From Streptococcus gallinaceus (GTDB taxonomy: Bacteria; Bacillota; Bacilli; Lactobacillales; Streptococcaceae), in NCBI RefSeq assembly GCF_024170225.1, contig NZ_JALJXU010000001.1:124001-188000 (forward strand): a stretch of 64,000 nucleotides of DNA, read 5' to 3'. This document shows positions 11,166-20,610 of the stretch, piece after piece; within the stretch, counting starts at the first letter, position 1, and each line of letters starts with the position of its first letter. The translations under genes and the position numbers were made by a program. Under the pieces are notes generated by a model. It had not been told where the DNA came from and made no database searches. It saw nothing but the letters and a program-made list of their open reading frames with translations.

Positions 11166-12791
11166 ATGGCAATCGATAAACGTAAAGTTGTCTATCAAAT
11201 TTATCCAAAATCTTACAAGGACACAACTGGCAATGGTGTTGGAGACCTTCGTGGTATCATTGAAAAACTGCCTTACCTTGAAGAGTTGGGCATTGATATG
11301 ATTTGGCTCAACCCATTTTACCCAAGTCCACAACGTGACAATGGTTATGATGTCGCCGATTACACGGCTGTCAATCCAGACTTCGGCACCATGGCTGATT
11401 TTGAAGAAATGATTGCGGTTGGTCGTAAGCACAATATTGACTTCATGTTGGATATGGTACTCAACCACTGTTCAACAGAGCATGAATGGTTCCAAAAAGC
11501 CCTTGCTGGTGACAAGTTCTATCAAGACTTCTTCATCCTTCGTGATGAGCCAACCGACTGGGTTTCAAAATTCGGTGGCAATGCCTGGGCACCGTTTGGC
11601 GATACAGGCAAATACTACCTCCACCTCTTTGACGTGACTCAAGCAGACCTCAATTGGCGCAACCCTCATGTCCGTGAAGAACTTTTTAAGGTGGTTAATT
11701 TCTGGCGTGACAAGGGTGTCAAAGGCTTCCGCTTCGACGTTATCAACTTGATTGGGAAAGATGAGGTTCTGGAAGATTGCCCAATCAATGACGGTAAACC
11801 AGCCTACACTGACCGCCCAATCACCCATGACTACCTCAAAATGATGAACAATGCCAGCTTTGGCCAAGATGATTCTTTCATGACCGTTGGTGAAATGTCT
11901 GCAACAACCATTGAAAATTGTATTCTCTACACGGCACCAGAGCGTGAAGAATTGTCAATGGCCTTCAACTTCCACCATCTTAAAGTCGACTACAAGGAGG
12001 GGCAAAAATGGACCATCATGGACTTTGACTTCATCGCCCTTCGTGACCTCTTCCATTCTTGGGGAGAAGGCATGAGCGAGGGAGATGGTTGGAATGCTCT
12101 CTTCTACAATAACCATGACCAACCACGCGCTCTCAATCGTTTTGTGGATGTCAAAAATTTCCGCAATGAAGGAGCAACTATGTTGGCAGCTTCTATTCAT
12201 TTGTCACGTGGCACACCATATATCTACATGGGTGAAGAAATCGGCATGATTGACCCAGACTATGATTCAATGGCTGACTATGTGGATGTTGAAAGTCTCA
12301 ATGCCTACCAAATCATGTTGGATGAAGGCAAGACTCCAGAAGAAGCCTTCAAGATTATCCAAACCAAATCGCGTGATAATTCTCGTACGCCAATGCAATG
12401 GGATGCGAGCGAAAATGCTGGCTTTACCACAGGTATCCCATGGCTCAAAGCCGGTAAATCATATAAAGAAATTAACGTGGTCTCTGAACAATCAGGATCA
12501 ATCTTTACCTTCTATCAAAAACTCATCAAACTCCGTAAAGACATACCATTGATTGCAGAAGGTGACTACAAGGCGGCCTACACAGACAGCGACAAGGTTT
12601 ACGCTTTTGAACGTCAGTTGGACGGTCAAAAACTTCTTGTTCTCAACAACTTCTTTGCAGATGACGTCACTCTTGACTTGCCAGCTGACTATGTCAATGG
12701 TCAAGTCCTTATCAGTAATTATGCTGACGTTACTGTAACAGAGACTGTGACCTTGAAACCTTACCAAGCGCTAGCGATTCTGGTGAAATAG
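11166..12791 (+). CDS. treC: Alpha,alpha-phosphotrehalase (trehalose-6-phosphate hydrolase)
   Basis: The cytoplasmic enzyme splits trehalose-6-phosphate into glucose and glucose-6-phosphate. The 541-residue GH13 protein has the conserved family regions: DMVLNHCS, GFRFDVINLI (nucleophile D), VGEMS (acid/base E) and FYNNHDQPR. The ribosome site AAAAGGAGA precedes ATG 11166. Context after treR and treB favours this substrate over the related oligo-1,6-glucosidases (a dexB-type relative lies at 42.5 kb). Confidence 0.94.
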   Translation: MAIDKRKVVYQIYPKSYKDTTGNGVGDLRGIIEKLPYLEELGIDMIWLNPFYPSPQRDNGYDVADYTAVNPDFGTMADFEEMIAVGRKHNIDFMLDMVLNHCSTEHEWFQKALAGDKFYQDFFILRDEPTDWVSKFGGNAWAPFGDTGKYYLHLFDVTQADLNWRNPHVREELFKVVNFWRDKGVKGFRFDVINLIGKDEVLEDCPINDGKPAYTDRPITHDYLKMMNNASFGQDDSFMTVGEMSATTIENCILYTAPEREELSMAFNFHHLKVDYKEGQKWTIMDFDFIALRDLFHSWGEGMSEGDGWNALFYNNHDQPRALNRFVDVKNFRNEGATMLAASIHLSRGTPYIYMGEEIGMIDPDYDSMADYVDVESLNAYQIMLDEGKTPEEAFKIIQTKSRDNSRTPMQWDASENAGFTTGIPWLKAGKSYKEINVVSEQSGSIFTFYQKLIKLRKDIPLIAEGDYKAAYTDSDKVYAFERQLDGQKLLVLNNFFADDVTLDLPADYVNGQVLISNYADVTVTETVTLKPYQALAILVK

Positions 12792-12810
12792 GACAAGGAT
12801 GATTTTACCA

Positions 12811-12857
12811 AACACTTCTAGGGTTAGAGAACTTCTCTAATTTTGGGGGTGTTTTTC
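12811..12857 (+). terminator. Terminator after treC
   Basis: AACAC at 12811-12815 and TTAGAGA at 12824-12830 pair with TCTCTAA at 12834-12840 and GTGTT near 12849-12853, followed by T residues. Confidence 0.7.
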
Positions 12858-13031
12858 TACCATTTGTCAAGTATATCAACGCTTATTGGAATCATTTTTT
12901 AGAAAGTCAGTAGAATGATGATGTCTATTGCCTTTTTTTAGGTCATTTTGACAGAAAAAAGTGTACACACAGACAGCACCTTATTTAGTGATTTTTTAAT
13001 AAGGTGTTACAATAGTATGGCATAGTTATCT
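12858..13031. other. Spacer between tre operon and IS remnant
   Basis: No gene is seen. CACCTTATT at 12977-12985 pairs with AATAAGGTG at 12998-13006, close to where the IS remnant begins; it could lie in the element's right end or be a terminator. Confidence 0.4.
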
Positions 13032-14187
13032 TTACTGATTTTTAGCTAAACGGTAATCATAAAGTTTATTATGCGTTATGAGGTAATACATTGTCCGAAT
13101 AAGGCGATGTATTGAGGCAATCGTATGTGGCTTGGTTGAGCTGACTTGCGATTGTTTTTTTCGTTTCTTATAGAAGTCAGCGATGTGAGAGGGATTTGTG
13201 TGACTGGCAGAAGTGATGTTATGGATACACTTAAATAAAATCTTTCTGGCATAAGGGGTGCCACGCTTTGTAATATGTTCTTGTGCCAGATAGTTTCCAG
13301 ATTCGTAGTGCCGTAAGTCAATGCCAATAAAAGCGTTGATTTGATTGGCAGACTGAAACCGACGAATGTCTCCCAATTCGCAATAATGCTTGTAGCTGTA
13401 GTCTATGCGATACCAGGGATAGAAAGTAGTATCTCATGTTCAGGTAATGGCTGAGCAAGCTGACCATTTCATCCAATACGATTTGTATCCGTTCTGTAAG
13501 TCTAAGCAGTTCTTGTGCATAGTATCTCACTTCTTCGACCATTGGAGAGTTTTTTGTACAGCTGAATAAGACTGTTTAGCTAGTTCCGCTAATTTATCAA
13601 CCAAGGAAGAGACTCGTTTTCCAGAAATCCGTTTAAGTAGTGGATTGTAGGATAACGTCTGTCAATTCCGTTTCTGATAACTCCAAGACAAAGTTCTTAT
13701 TTGGAAAGGCCTTAACTAAATTCCAGTATTGTTCTCCTGTTGGTGTGGATAGCAGTTGTTCCAGCTCATGGAAAGTCACTTGCAAGACCTTATGAAGACG
13801 ATTCTTAGCACGGACGGTGTCTTCAGTCAGATTTTGATAGAAGCGACTAAGGTCACGCAAATTTTGGTAAACTTCTTTTTGACGATAAGTAGGCTTGCGA
13901 TTGAAGATAAATTGTGACTCAGCCAATTTTTCTGCATCAATCTTATCTGTTTTACGTACTCGCAAACTGTCTAATTGCTTTTTGGCTTCTAGAGGGTTTA
14001 ACCGAGTATAGGCACCTGTAGCTTCAAAGATGATTTCTGGGTTTTGAACAGATTTCAAGTCCTTTAACAACCTCGAAAAACCGATAGCGTCATTGGGTAT
14101 CGAATAGCCATGAACTTTTTCACTATTGACCAGAATAGCCACTTCAGAGCTTACTTTACTCACATCAATTCCAAATACTGTACGTAT
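13032..14187 (-). pseudogene. IS110-family transposase, decayed
   Basis: Fragments of one DEDD transposase lie in different minus-strand frames. The N-terminal part (14187 to about 13633) reads VFGIDVSKVSSEVAILVN, then IFEATGAYTRLNPLEAKK and RKTDKIDAEKLAESQF. The middle (about 13640-13545) continues as PLLKRISGKRVSSLVDKLAELAKQS in another frame. The next piece is MVEEVRYYAQELLRLTERI (13542 down), and the C-terminal part (13376-13032) reads GDIRRFQSANQINAFIGIDL then HITKRGTPYARKILFKC, the IS110 transposase_20 signature. At least three frame shifts are needed. The expected start codon is ATA at 14187-14185 behind a GAGGT ribosome site. EATG joins AYTRLNPL directly where relatives have more residues, suggesting an internal deletion. 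It cannot make an active enzyme. Confidence 0.9.
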
Positions 14188-14377
14188 AAGATTACCTCGT
14201 TTATCTTGTCAGATTCCTTGTTTTAGCTATCTCATTTTCAATACTCGACGTTGAACGTCCCACATACTGTGACCAGATTTTAACTAAAACAGGTGTCTTG
14301 CTAGTTTTTATTGCGACGTCTAGCGTCTAAAGCCCCTTCGGCTTAACAAGACACCTCTACTTTATCAAAAAAGAAAA
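14188..14377 (-). other. Structured non-coding flank of the IS110 remnant
   Basis: Upstream of the transposase there is GACGTT/AACGTC at 14247-14259, and an outer stem AGGTGTCTTG 14291-14300 with CAAGACACCT 14347-14356. The outer stem encloses two small hairpins, GACG/CGTC and AGCC/GGCT, forming a three-way junction. IS110-group elements are known to carry their bridge RNA in the non-coding end before the transposase, so a relic of that RNA is possible here. That reading is inference from position and folding only. Confidence 0.4.
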
Positions 14378-14440
14378 AGTAGTGAAGATTTCTCCCGTCG
14401 GAGATTTCTTCACTACTAAGCTTAGTATGTTTTTATTTTG
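14378..14440. terminator. Long hairpin, probable terminator
   Basis: AGTAGTGAAGA at 14378-14388 pairs with TCTTCACTACT at 14407-14417, with an inner TCTCC/GGAGA stem and loop CGTC. T-rich sequence follows within about 15 bases. Confidence 0.55.
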
Positions 14441-14582
14441 TTAAAAATGATAGACGGATCTGAAATAGCTAGTAGGGGTTTGACGTTTTTGTATCCTTTT
14501 ACAGAAAAAAGAAAGCGTTTTAAAGTGGTTTAAAATATGTTATAATATATTAAAAAAGAAAGTGGAAGGCATATTGCACGGA

Positions 14583-15278
14583 ATGATCACAAACGACCAG
14601 TATCGCTATTTACGAAACAATCCCATTTTTCAACATTTTCCTGTTGAGCATTTTGACCAGATTGCTAAGGAAATTCGCTTTCGTAAAATCCCGAAAGGAC
14701 AGATATTTTTCTTTGGTGGCGATCGTCGTGATTACTTATTTGTCTTATTTCAAGGTTATGCGCGGATAGAGCAGTATGACCAGACGGGGACCTACACCTA
14801 TCTGGACTATATCCGCCAAGGAGAGGCCTTCCCATTTGGTGATATGTTCAATGATGGTCTCTACCATTACACAGCGGTAGCGGAGACAGATTTGGAATAC
14901 TTTATGATTCCTATGGATGATTACGAAGAATTTTCGAAAATCAATCCGCGCCAGATGCTCTTTATCGCCAAGAAGCTGGCAAAAATTTTGCGTTTTGAGG
15001 AGCTGCGCTTGCGCAATGCAATGATATCCCGAGCTAGCGACCGGGTGGAGCAAGTTCTGGCCCTCATGTACTGGGACATCTGCCTACCGGCTCAATTAGA
15101 TACGCTCCCCTTTACCATCCATATCCAAGAAATTTCCCGATTATCTGCGACCACTAGGGAGACTGCTAGTCAAGTCATGAAGCGGCTGAAGCAGGAAAAT
15201 CGGATTAGTTATTCCCACAAGCAACTGACTTTTTTGGATAAGGATTATTTTTTAGAACATTTGACCGAGACTCGCTAG
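14583..15278 (+). CDS. flpS: FNR-like regulator of the arginine deiminase locus
   Basis: A Crp/Fnr-family activator. From ATG 14583 it has 231 residues: a cyclic-nucleotide-binding-type beta-barrel (roughly 10-125), a dimer helix and a C-terminal winged helix with EISRLSATTRETASQVMKRLKQENRI near 180-205. In-frame GTG 14562 and TTG 14574 lie closer to the GGAAGG site at 14564-14569, so the start is uncertain by up to seven residues. FlpS is known in S. suis as an oxygen-responsive activator of arcABC. Only one cysteine is present (DICLPAQ), so it cannot hold a classic four-cysteine FNR iron-sulfur cluster within one chain. It has its own terminator before arcA. Confidence 0.9.
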   Translation: MITNDQYRYLRNNPIFQHFPVEHFDQIAKEIRFRKIPKGQIFFFGGDRRDYLFVLFQGYARIEQYDQTGTYTYLDYIRQGEAFPFGDMFNDGLYHYTAVAETDLEYFMIPMDDYEEFSKINPRQMLFIAKKLAKILRFEELRLRNAMISRASDRVEQVLALMYWDICLPAQLDTLPFTIHIQEISRLSATTRETASQVMKRLKQENRISYSHKQLTFLDKDYFLEHLTETR

Positions 15279-15294
15279 AGTTTCGGTTTTTTCT
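15264..15294 (+). terminator. Terminator overlapping the flpS stop
   Basis: Ten-base arms 15264-15273 and 15278-15287 (one G-T pair) with loop GCTA and six T residues. The flpS stop codon lies in the loop. Confidence 0.85.
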
Positions 15295-15384
15295 TATTTT
15301 CAATAAAAATATTTATTCAAAAAAGGAGTAAAATCGATAAAATAGTCAAAGAAAGCGTTGTCATTTATATAAAAATGAAAAAAT

Positions 15385-15461
15385 TTGTGTTAAAATGTAC
15401 AATATTTGGCAAATAAATTGTCAAATACTTCGTGTAAGCGTTTTAAATTTGGTGGTATAGT
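15385..15461 (+). promoter_or_regulatory. arcA control region
   Basis: Seen in order: TTGT-N10-ACAA at 15385-15402, a candidate FNR-like site; a 10-base direct repeat TTGNCAAATA at 15406-15415 and 15418-15427; a cre-like TGTAAGCGTTTTAA at 15433-15446 with one mismatch near its end; and a -10 TATAGT at 15456-15461. The cre-like site covers the -35 position, fitting carbon repression. Assignments are by consensus only. Confidence 0.5.
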
Positions 15462-15513
15462 AGTATCAACAAAGGGTAAGGAAACTTACAACAGGTAAAA
15501 AGGAGGGATTCAC

Positions 15514-16743
15514 ATGTCACAAAATCCTATTCATGTTTTTTCAGAAATCGGAAAACTGAAAAAAGTTATGCTACACCGTCCGGGTAAAGAAATTGAAAAT
15601 CTGATGCCTGACTATCTCGAACGACTCTTGTTCGATGATATTCCATTCTTAGAAGACGCCCAAAAAGAGCACGATGCATTTGCTCAAGCCCTTCGTGATG
15701 AAGGAGTGGAAGTTCTCTACTTGGAACAGCTTGCAGCTGAGTCTCTGGTCACTCCAGAAATTCGAGAAGCCTTCATCAACGAATACTTAGAAGAAGCCAA
15801 TATTCGTGGCCGGGCAACGAAAAAAGCCCTTCGTGCGCTTTTGATGAATATCACCGACAATCAAGAATTGATTGAAAAAACAATGGCTGGTGTTAAGAAA
15901 TCAGAATTACCAGAAATTTGTGCAGAAGAAAAGGGTCTGACAGACTTGGTAGAATCCAATTATCCATTCGCCATCGACCCAATGCCAAATCTCTACTTCA
16001 CTCGTGATCCATTTGCGACGATTGGCAACTCTGTTTCGCTCAACCATATGTACTCTGAAACGCGTAATCGCGAAACCATTTATGGTAAGTACATCTTTAC
16101 TCATCATCCAGATTATGCAGGCAAAGTTCCATTTGTCTATGACAGAAGTGAGTCAACTCGTATCGAAGGTGGAGATGAGTTGGTGCTTTCAAAAGACGTG
16201 CTAGCAGTAGGGATTTCTCAACGGACAGATGCAGCGTCTATTGAAAAACTCTTGGTCAATATCTTCGAACGGGGAGTTGGCTTCAAGAAGGTTTTAGCCT
16301 TTGAATTTGCAAATAGCCGCAAGTTCATGCATTTGGACACTGTATTCACTATGGTGGACTATGATAAATTCACCATTCACCCAGAAATTGAAGGTGACCT
16401 TCGCGTCTACTCTGTCACTTATGAAAATGAAGAATTACATATCGTAGAAGAAAAAGTTGACTTAGCAGAACTTCTTGCAGCAAATCTCGGAGTTGAAAAA
16501 GTTGACTTGATTCGTTGCGGTGGCGGTGACAATGTTGCTGCTGGACGAGAACAATGGAATGATGGCTCCAATACATTGACCATCGCACCTGGTGTCGTAG
16601 TGGTTTACAAACGCAATACAATCACAAATGCCATTCTCGAATCCAAAGGTCTTCGCTTGATTAAGATTTCAGGAAGTGAATTGGTACGAGGCCGTGGCGG
16701 TCCACGTTGTATGTCCATGCCATTTGAGCGCGAGGATATTTGA
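15514..16743 (+). CDS. arcA: Arginine deiminase
   Basis: The first enzyme of the pathway hydrolyses arginine to citrulline and ammonia, giving acid protection. The 409-residue length is normal. The substrate motif [15 protein letters not shown], the MHLDTVFTM catalytic histidine/aspartate region and the nucleophile C399 in [10 protein letters not shown] are all intact. The ribosome site AAAAGGAGGGA lies 7 bases before ATG 15514. arcB follows after 33 bases with no terminator between them. Confidence 0.97.
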   Translation: MSQNPIHVFSEIGKLKKVMLHRPGKEIENLMPDYLERLLFDDIPFLEDAQKEHDAFAQALRDEGVEVLYLEQLAAESLVTPEIREAFINEYLEEANIRGRATKKALRALLMNITDNQELIEKTMAGVKKSELPEICAEEKGLTDLVESNYPFAIDPMPNLYFTRDPFATIGNSVSLNHMYSETRNRETIYGKYIFTHHPDYAGKVPFVYDRSESTRIEGGDELVLSKDVLAVGISQRTDAASIEKLLVNIFERGVGFKKVLAFEFANSRKFMHLDTVFTMVDYDKFTIHPEIEGDLRVYSVTYENEELHIVEEKVDLAELLAANLGVEKVDLIRCGGGDNVAAGREQWNDGSNTLTIAPGVVVVYKRNTITNAILESKGLRLIKISGSELVRGRGGPRCMSMPFEREDI

Positions 16744-16776
16744 TAGAAAAACGAATGAGATAGAAAGAGGAAGCAT

Positions 16777-17793
16777 ATGACAACATCCGTATTTAAAGGC
16801 AGACATTTTTTAGCAGAAAAAGATTTTACACGTGCAGAGTTGGAATACTTGATTGACTTTGCAGCGCACTTGAAAGATTTGAAAAAACGCCATATTTCCC
16901 ACCGTTATCTAGAAGGCAAGAACATTGCGCTCTTGTTTGAAAAGACTTCTACTCGGACTCGTGCAGCTTTTACCACTGCAGCTATTGATCTGGGTGCTCA
17001 TCCAGAATACTTGGGAGCAAATGATATCCAGCTTGGCAAGAAAGAGTCCACAGAAGACACAGCAAAAGTTCTTGGTCGTATGTTTGACGGGATTGAATTC
17101 CGTGGTTTCAGCCAAAAAATGGTAGAAGAATTAGCAGAGTTTTCAGGTGTACCAGTTTGGAATGGTTTGACAGATGCATGGCACCCAACTCAAATGTTGG
17201 CTGACTACTTGACTGTGAAAGAAAACTTTGGCAAATTAGAAGGTTTGACATTGGTTTATTGCGGTGATGGTCGTAACAACGTGGCAAACAGCCTTTTGGT
17301 AACTGGTGCTATCCTTGGTGTCAATGTTCATATCTTCTCTCCAAAAGAACTCTTCCCAGCAGAAGATGTTGTAGCTCTTGCTGAAGGTTTTGCAAAAGAA
17401 TCTGGCGCTCATATTCTCGTGACGGAAGATGCCGATGAAGCTGTCAAAGGAGCAGATGTCCTCTACACAGACGTTTGGGTATCAATGGGTGAAGAAGCTA
17501 AATTTGCAGAACGCGTAGCCTTGCTTAAACCTTATCAAGTGAATATGGACTTGATTAAGAAAGCTCAAAATGATAATCTCATCTTCTTGCATTGCTTGCC
17601 AGCCTTCCACGATACCAATACGGTTTATGGCAAAGATGTAGCAGAAAAATTTGGTGTAGAAGAAATGGAAGTGACAGATGAAGTCTTCCGCAGCAAATAC
17701 GCTCGCCAGTTTGACCAAGCTGAAAACCGCATGCACACCATCAAAGCAGTTATGGCAGCTACATTGGGCGAGCTCTTTATTCCAAAAGTATAA
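16777..17793 (+). CDS. arcB: Ornithine carbamoyltransferase, catabolic
   Basis: The enzyme phosphorolyses citrulline to ornithine and carbamoyl phosphate. The 338-residue protein has the carbamoyl-phosphate loop STRTR ([11 protein letters not shown], near residue 56) and the HCLP motif ([10 protein letters not shown], near 270) that binds ornithine. Place between arcA and arcC makes it the catabolic enzyme rather than an ArgF. A hairpin terminator follows it, so arcC may be expressed at a different level. Confidence 0.97.
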   Translation: MTTSVFKGRHFLAEKDFTRAELEYLIDFAAHLKDLKKRHISHRYLEGKNIALLFEKTSTRTRAAFTTAAIDLGAHPEYLGANDIQLGKKESTEDTAKVLGRMFDGIEFRGFSQKMVEELAEFSGVPVWNGLTDAWHPTQMLADYLTVKENFGKLEGLTLVYCGDGRNNVANSLLVTGAILGVNVHIFSPKELFPAEDVVALAEGFAKESGAHILVTEDADEAVKGADVLYTDVWVSMGEEAKFAERVALLKPYQVNMDLIKKAQNDNLIFLHCLPAFHDTNTVYGKDVAEKFGVEEMEVTDEVFRSKYARQFDQAENRMHTIKAVMAATLGELFIPKV

Positions 17794-17836
17794 GTTTACA
17801 AGTGCACCTGTTGGACGTCTTGTCTGACAAACAGCT

Positions 17837-17873
17837 GGAGGGCTGAGGCAAAAGCCCAGTCCTCCTATTTTTA
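17837..17873 (+). terminator. Intercistronic hairpin arcB/arcC
   Basis: GGGCT at 17840-17844 pairs with AGCCC at 17853-17857, with GGA/TCC below, followed by CTATTTTTAT. It is probably a partial terminator within the arc locus. Confidence 0.65.
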
Positions 17874-17965
17874 TATGAGATGATAGTGAGTTTCTTTGAT
17901 TTTACAAGCCTCGTTTGAAAACGAAAGAAATCCACTATTCTATTATCAGAGAAAAAGGAGAAGCT

Positions 17966-18913
17966 ATGACAAATCGTAAAATCGTAGTGGCCTTGGGAGG
18001 GAATGCAATCCTCTCCTCAGACCCATCAGCAAAAGCTCAAAAAGAAGCCTTGGTTCAAACAGCCAAGCACCTGGTGAAACTGATAAAAAATGGAGATGAG
18101 CTCATCATCACCCATGGAAATGGACCGCAAGTTGGTAACTTATTACTGCAAAATTTGGCGGCGGATTCCATTAAAAATCCTGCCTTTCCATTGGATTCAC
18201 TTGTTGCCATGACAGAGGGCTCTATCGGATTTTGGCTACAAAATGCTCTCGAAAACGAATTGGCCAAGGAAGGGATTGAAAAAGAAGTGGTCTCTCTTGT
18301 GACACAGGTGGTTGTGGACAAGGATGACCCAGCTTTTGAAAATTTGACCAAACCAATCGGCCCATTCTACACAGAAGCAGAGGCAAAAGCTGAAGCTGAA
18401 AAGACGGGAGCCACTTTCAAAGAAGATGCTGGTCGTGGCTGGCGCAAGGTTGTTGCCTCACCTAAACCAATTGGTATCAAAGAAATCACAACCATTCGCA
18501 CACTGTTGAATGCGGGCGAAGTGGTGGTTGCGGCTGGCGGTGGCGGTATCCCAGTCGTTAAAGAGGCTGATGGGACCTTGACAGGCGTTGAAGCCGTTAT
18601 TGATAAGGACTTTGCTTCCCAATGCTTGGCTGAATTGGTGGATGCAGATCTCTTTATCGTCTTGACCGGTGTGGATTATGTCTTTGTCAACTTTAACAAA
18701 CCAAACCAAGAGAAATTGGAACGGGTAACGGTAGCTGAATTGGAAGAATACATTGGACAAAACCAATTTGCACCAGGCTCAATGCTACCAAAAATTCAAG
18801 CTGCCATGGCTTTTGTCAATCACAAGCCTGAATCACAAGCCGTTATCACATCGCTTGAAAATCTCGGTGCCTTGATTGAGTCAGAAAGCGGCACGATTAT
18901 TTCAAAAGGATAG
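17966..18913 (+). CDS. arcC: Carbamate kinase
   Basis: The enzyme transfers phosphate from carbamoyl phosphate to ADP, yielding the ATP of the deiminase pathway. From ATG 17966 (AAAAAGGAG site) it has 315 residues and starts [18 protein letters not shown]. Family motifs are visible: [24 protein letters not shown] and the C-terminal [10 protein letters not shown]. An open frame continues upstream to 17915, but lacks a ribosome site. It is followed by a hairpin and a cre site before arcD. Confidence 0.96.
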   Translation: MTNRKIVVALGGNAILSSDPSAKAQKEALVQTAKHLVKLIKNGDELIITHGNGPQVGNLLLQNLAADSIKNPAFPLDSLVAMTEGSIGFWLQNALENELAKEGIEKEVVSLVTQVVVDKDDPAFENLTKPIGPFYTEAEAKAEAEKTGATFKEDAGRGWRKVVASPKPIGIKEITTIRTLLNAGEVVVAAGGGGIPVVKEADGTLTGVEAVIDKDFASQCLAELVDADLFIVLTGVDYVFVNFNKPNQEKLERVTVAELEEYIGQNQFAPGSMLPKIQAAMAFVNHKPESQAVITSLENLGALIESESGTIISKG

Positions 18914-18917
18914 ATTG

Positions 18918-18955
18918 AAAAGGGAGCTGGAAATCAACTCGGAGCTCCCTTTAGG
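18918..18955 (+). terminator. Terminator after arcC
   Basis: AAAGGGAGCT at 18918-18928 pairs with AGCTCCCTTT at 18943-18952. The trailing T run is short, so termination may be partial. Confidence 0.6.
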
Positions 18956-18962
18956 ACAAGAG

Positions 18963-18984
18963 TTTTTGTAAACGGTTACAAAAA
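18963..18984. promoter_or_regulatory. cre site before arcD
   Basis: TGTAAACGGTTACA at 18967-18980 matches the catabolite-responsive element consensus for CcpA. It sits in a longer palindrome, TTTTTGTAA and TTACAAAAA around ACGG. It is the best cre in the window and lies 99 bases before arcD. Confidence 0.75.
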
Positions 18985-19078
18985 CATCAAGTGCTTTCTG
19001 TCGGAAGAGCACAAGCTACAAATCAATCGGAGAAAAGTCCGATCTGGACACGCATATATTATTTAGGAGGTTAATGAC

Positions 19079-20578
19079 ATGGCTCAAAAAGAGAAAAAAG
19101 GCTTTAGGATGCCTTCATCTTTCACTGTTTTGTTCATCATCATCGCCATTATGGCTGTCATGACTTGGCTGATTCCAGCAGGCCAGTACAAGACGGATGA
19201 CGCTGGAAATTTGATTGCTGGAACTTATCAACGCATTGCTTCAAGCAAGCAAGGACTCTATGACATTTTTATGGCGTCAGTCCGTGGGATGATTGGGACC
19301 AGCAAGACATCAGGGGCAATTGAAGTTTCTTTCTTTATCCTGATGGTTGGTGGTTTTCTCGGTGTCGTTACAGAAACGGGTGCTTTAGATACAGGGATTG
19401 CGGCGGTTGTTAAAAAATACAAAGGCCGCGAAAAGATGTTGATTCCTGTTCTCATGCTCTTGTTTGCCCTCGGTGGTTCCACATACGGCATGGGTGAAGA
19501 AACAATGGCTTTCTATCCTCTGATTATCCCTGTTATGTTAGCCGTTGGATTTGACACCATAACTGCGGTGTCTATTGTCCTGATTGGTTCACAAATTGGT
19601 TGCTTGGCCTCAACGGTCAATCCATTTGCGACGGGGGTAGCGTCAGATGCTGCCGGAATCGGACTTGCTGATGGGATTATTTGGCGCTTGGTATTTTTCG
19701 TTGTCATGTACGGTATCTCAGTTATGTATGTTTACCGCTATGCAGGAAAAATTGAGCACAATCCTGAAAAATCCTATGTTTTTGCAAAACGAGACGAAGA
19801 CCTTGCTTATTTCAAATTAAGAACCGAAGACAATGCGACTCTAAGTGGCAAACAAAAAGGAGTGCTCTGGATTTTTGCAGCAACCTTTATCATCATGGTG
19901 ATTAGCTTGATTCCATGGGCAGATTTGAACAAACATTTTACCTTATTTACAAGTCTGAATGATGCTCTTCAAAACATTCCTGTATTGGGTGTCGTATTTG
20001 GGAAAACAGCTGCCTTGGGAACTTGGTACTTCCAAGAAATCACCATGCTTTTCTTCATGATGGCGATTTTGATTGGTATTGTCTACGGTATTTCAGAATC
20101 TCGCTTTATCCAAGTGTTTATGAACGGGGTAGCAGACTTGCTCAGCGTTGCCTTGATTTGTGCTGTTGCGCGTGGTATTCAAGTTGTTATGAACGATGGT
20201 GCCATCACTGCGACCATTCTTCACTGGGGCGAAGAAGGCTTGAAAGGTCTCTCTTCACAACTCTTCATCGTCTTGACCTACATTTTCTACTTGCCAATGT
20301 CCTTCTTAATTCCATCCACATCTGGTCTAGCAGGAGCGACCATGGGTATTATGGCCCCTTTGGGCGAATTTGCAAAAGTTCCAGCTCATTTGGTTGTCAC
20401 AGCCTTCCAATCAGCTTCAGGTTTGCTCAATCTAGTGACACCAACTTCTGGTATCGTAATGGGAGCACTTGCCCTCGGACGTATTGAAATTGGTACATGG
20501 TGGAAATACATTGCTAAGTTGATTGTGCTTGTTTTCCTTGCAAGTATCGCTATCTTGGTCATTGCAACCTTCTTCTAA
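19079..20578 (+). CDS. arcD: Arginine-ornithine antiporter, YfcC/DcuC-like
   Basis: A 499-residue membrane protein with about 11-12 hydrophobic segments. It belongs to the YfcC (C4-dicarboxylate anaerobic carrier-like) family, not the APC family of Pseudomonas ArcD. In S. suis the ArcD encoded at this position has been shown to exchange arginine and ornithine. Conserved stretches include GGSTYGMGEETMAFYPL, GCLASTVNPFATGVASDAAGI and PSTSGLAGATMGIMAPL. The ribosome site TTAGGAGG precedes ATG 19079. It starts the second half of the arc locus, with the peptidase gene 32 bases later. Confidence 0.93.
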   Translation: MAQKEKKGFRMPSSFTVLFIIIAIMAVMTWLIPAGQYKTDDAGNLIAGTYQRIASSKQGLYDIFMASVRGMIGTSKTSGAIEVSFFILMVGGFLGVVTETGALDTGIAAVVKKYKGREKMLIPVLMLLFALGGSTYGMGEETMAFYPLIIPVMLAVGFDTITAVSIVLIGSQIGCLASTVNPFATGVASDAAGIGLADGIIWRLVFFVVMYGISVMYVYRYAGKIEHNPEKSYVFAKRDEDLAYFKLRTEDNATLSGKQKGVLWIFAATFIIMVISLIPWADLNKHFTLFTSLNDALQNIPVLGVVFGKTAALGTWYFQEITMLFFMMAILIGIVYGISESRFIQVFMNGVADLLSVALICAVARGIQVVMNDGAITATILHWGEEGLKGLSSQLFIVLTYIFYLPMSFLIPSTSGLAGATMGIMAPLGEFAKVPAHLVVTAFQSASGLLNLVTPTSGIVMGALALGRIEIGTWWKYIAKLIVLVFLASIAILVIATFF

Positions 20579-20610
20579 ACGTTTTATAATGAAAAGAAGA
20601 AAGGAGTTCT

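Noticed and set aside
11071..11301. 76-codon frame before and over the start of treC
   Set aside because: It lies mostly inside treC in another frame, has no recognisable domain, and starts in a hairpin.
13032..14420. A complete mobile element with terminal inverted repeats
   Set aside because: IS110-type elements lack clear terminal repeats, and I could not find matching ends or a target duplication; only the remnant is reported.
20023..20487. 154-codon frame inside arcD
   Set aside because: It is a shadow of a long GC-biased coding region; no ribosome site, composition rich in C, H and S typical of a false frame.
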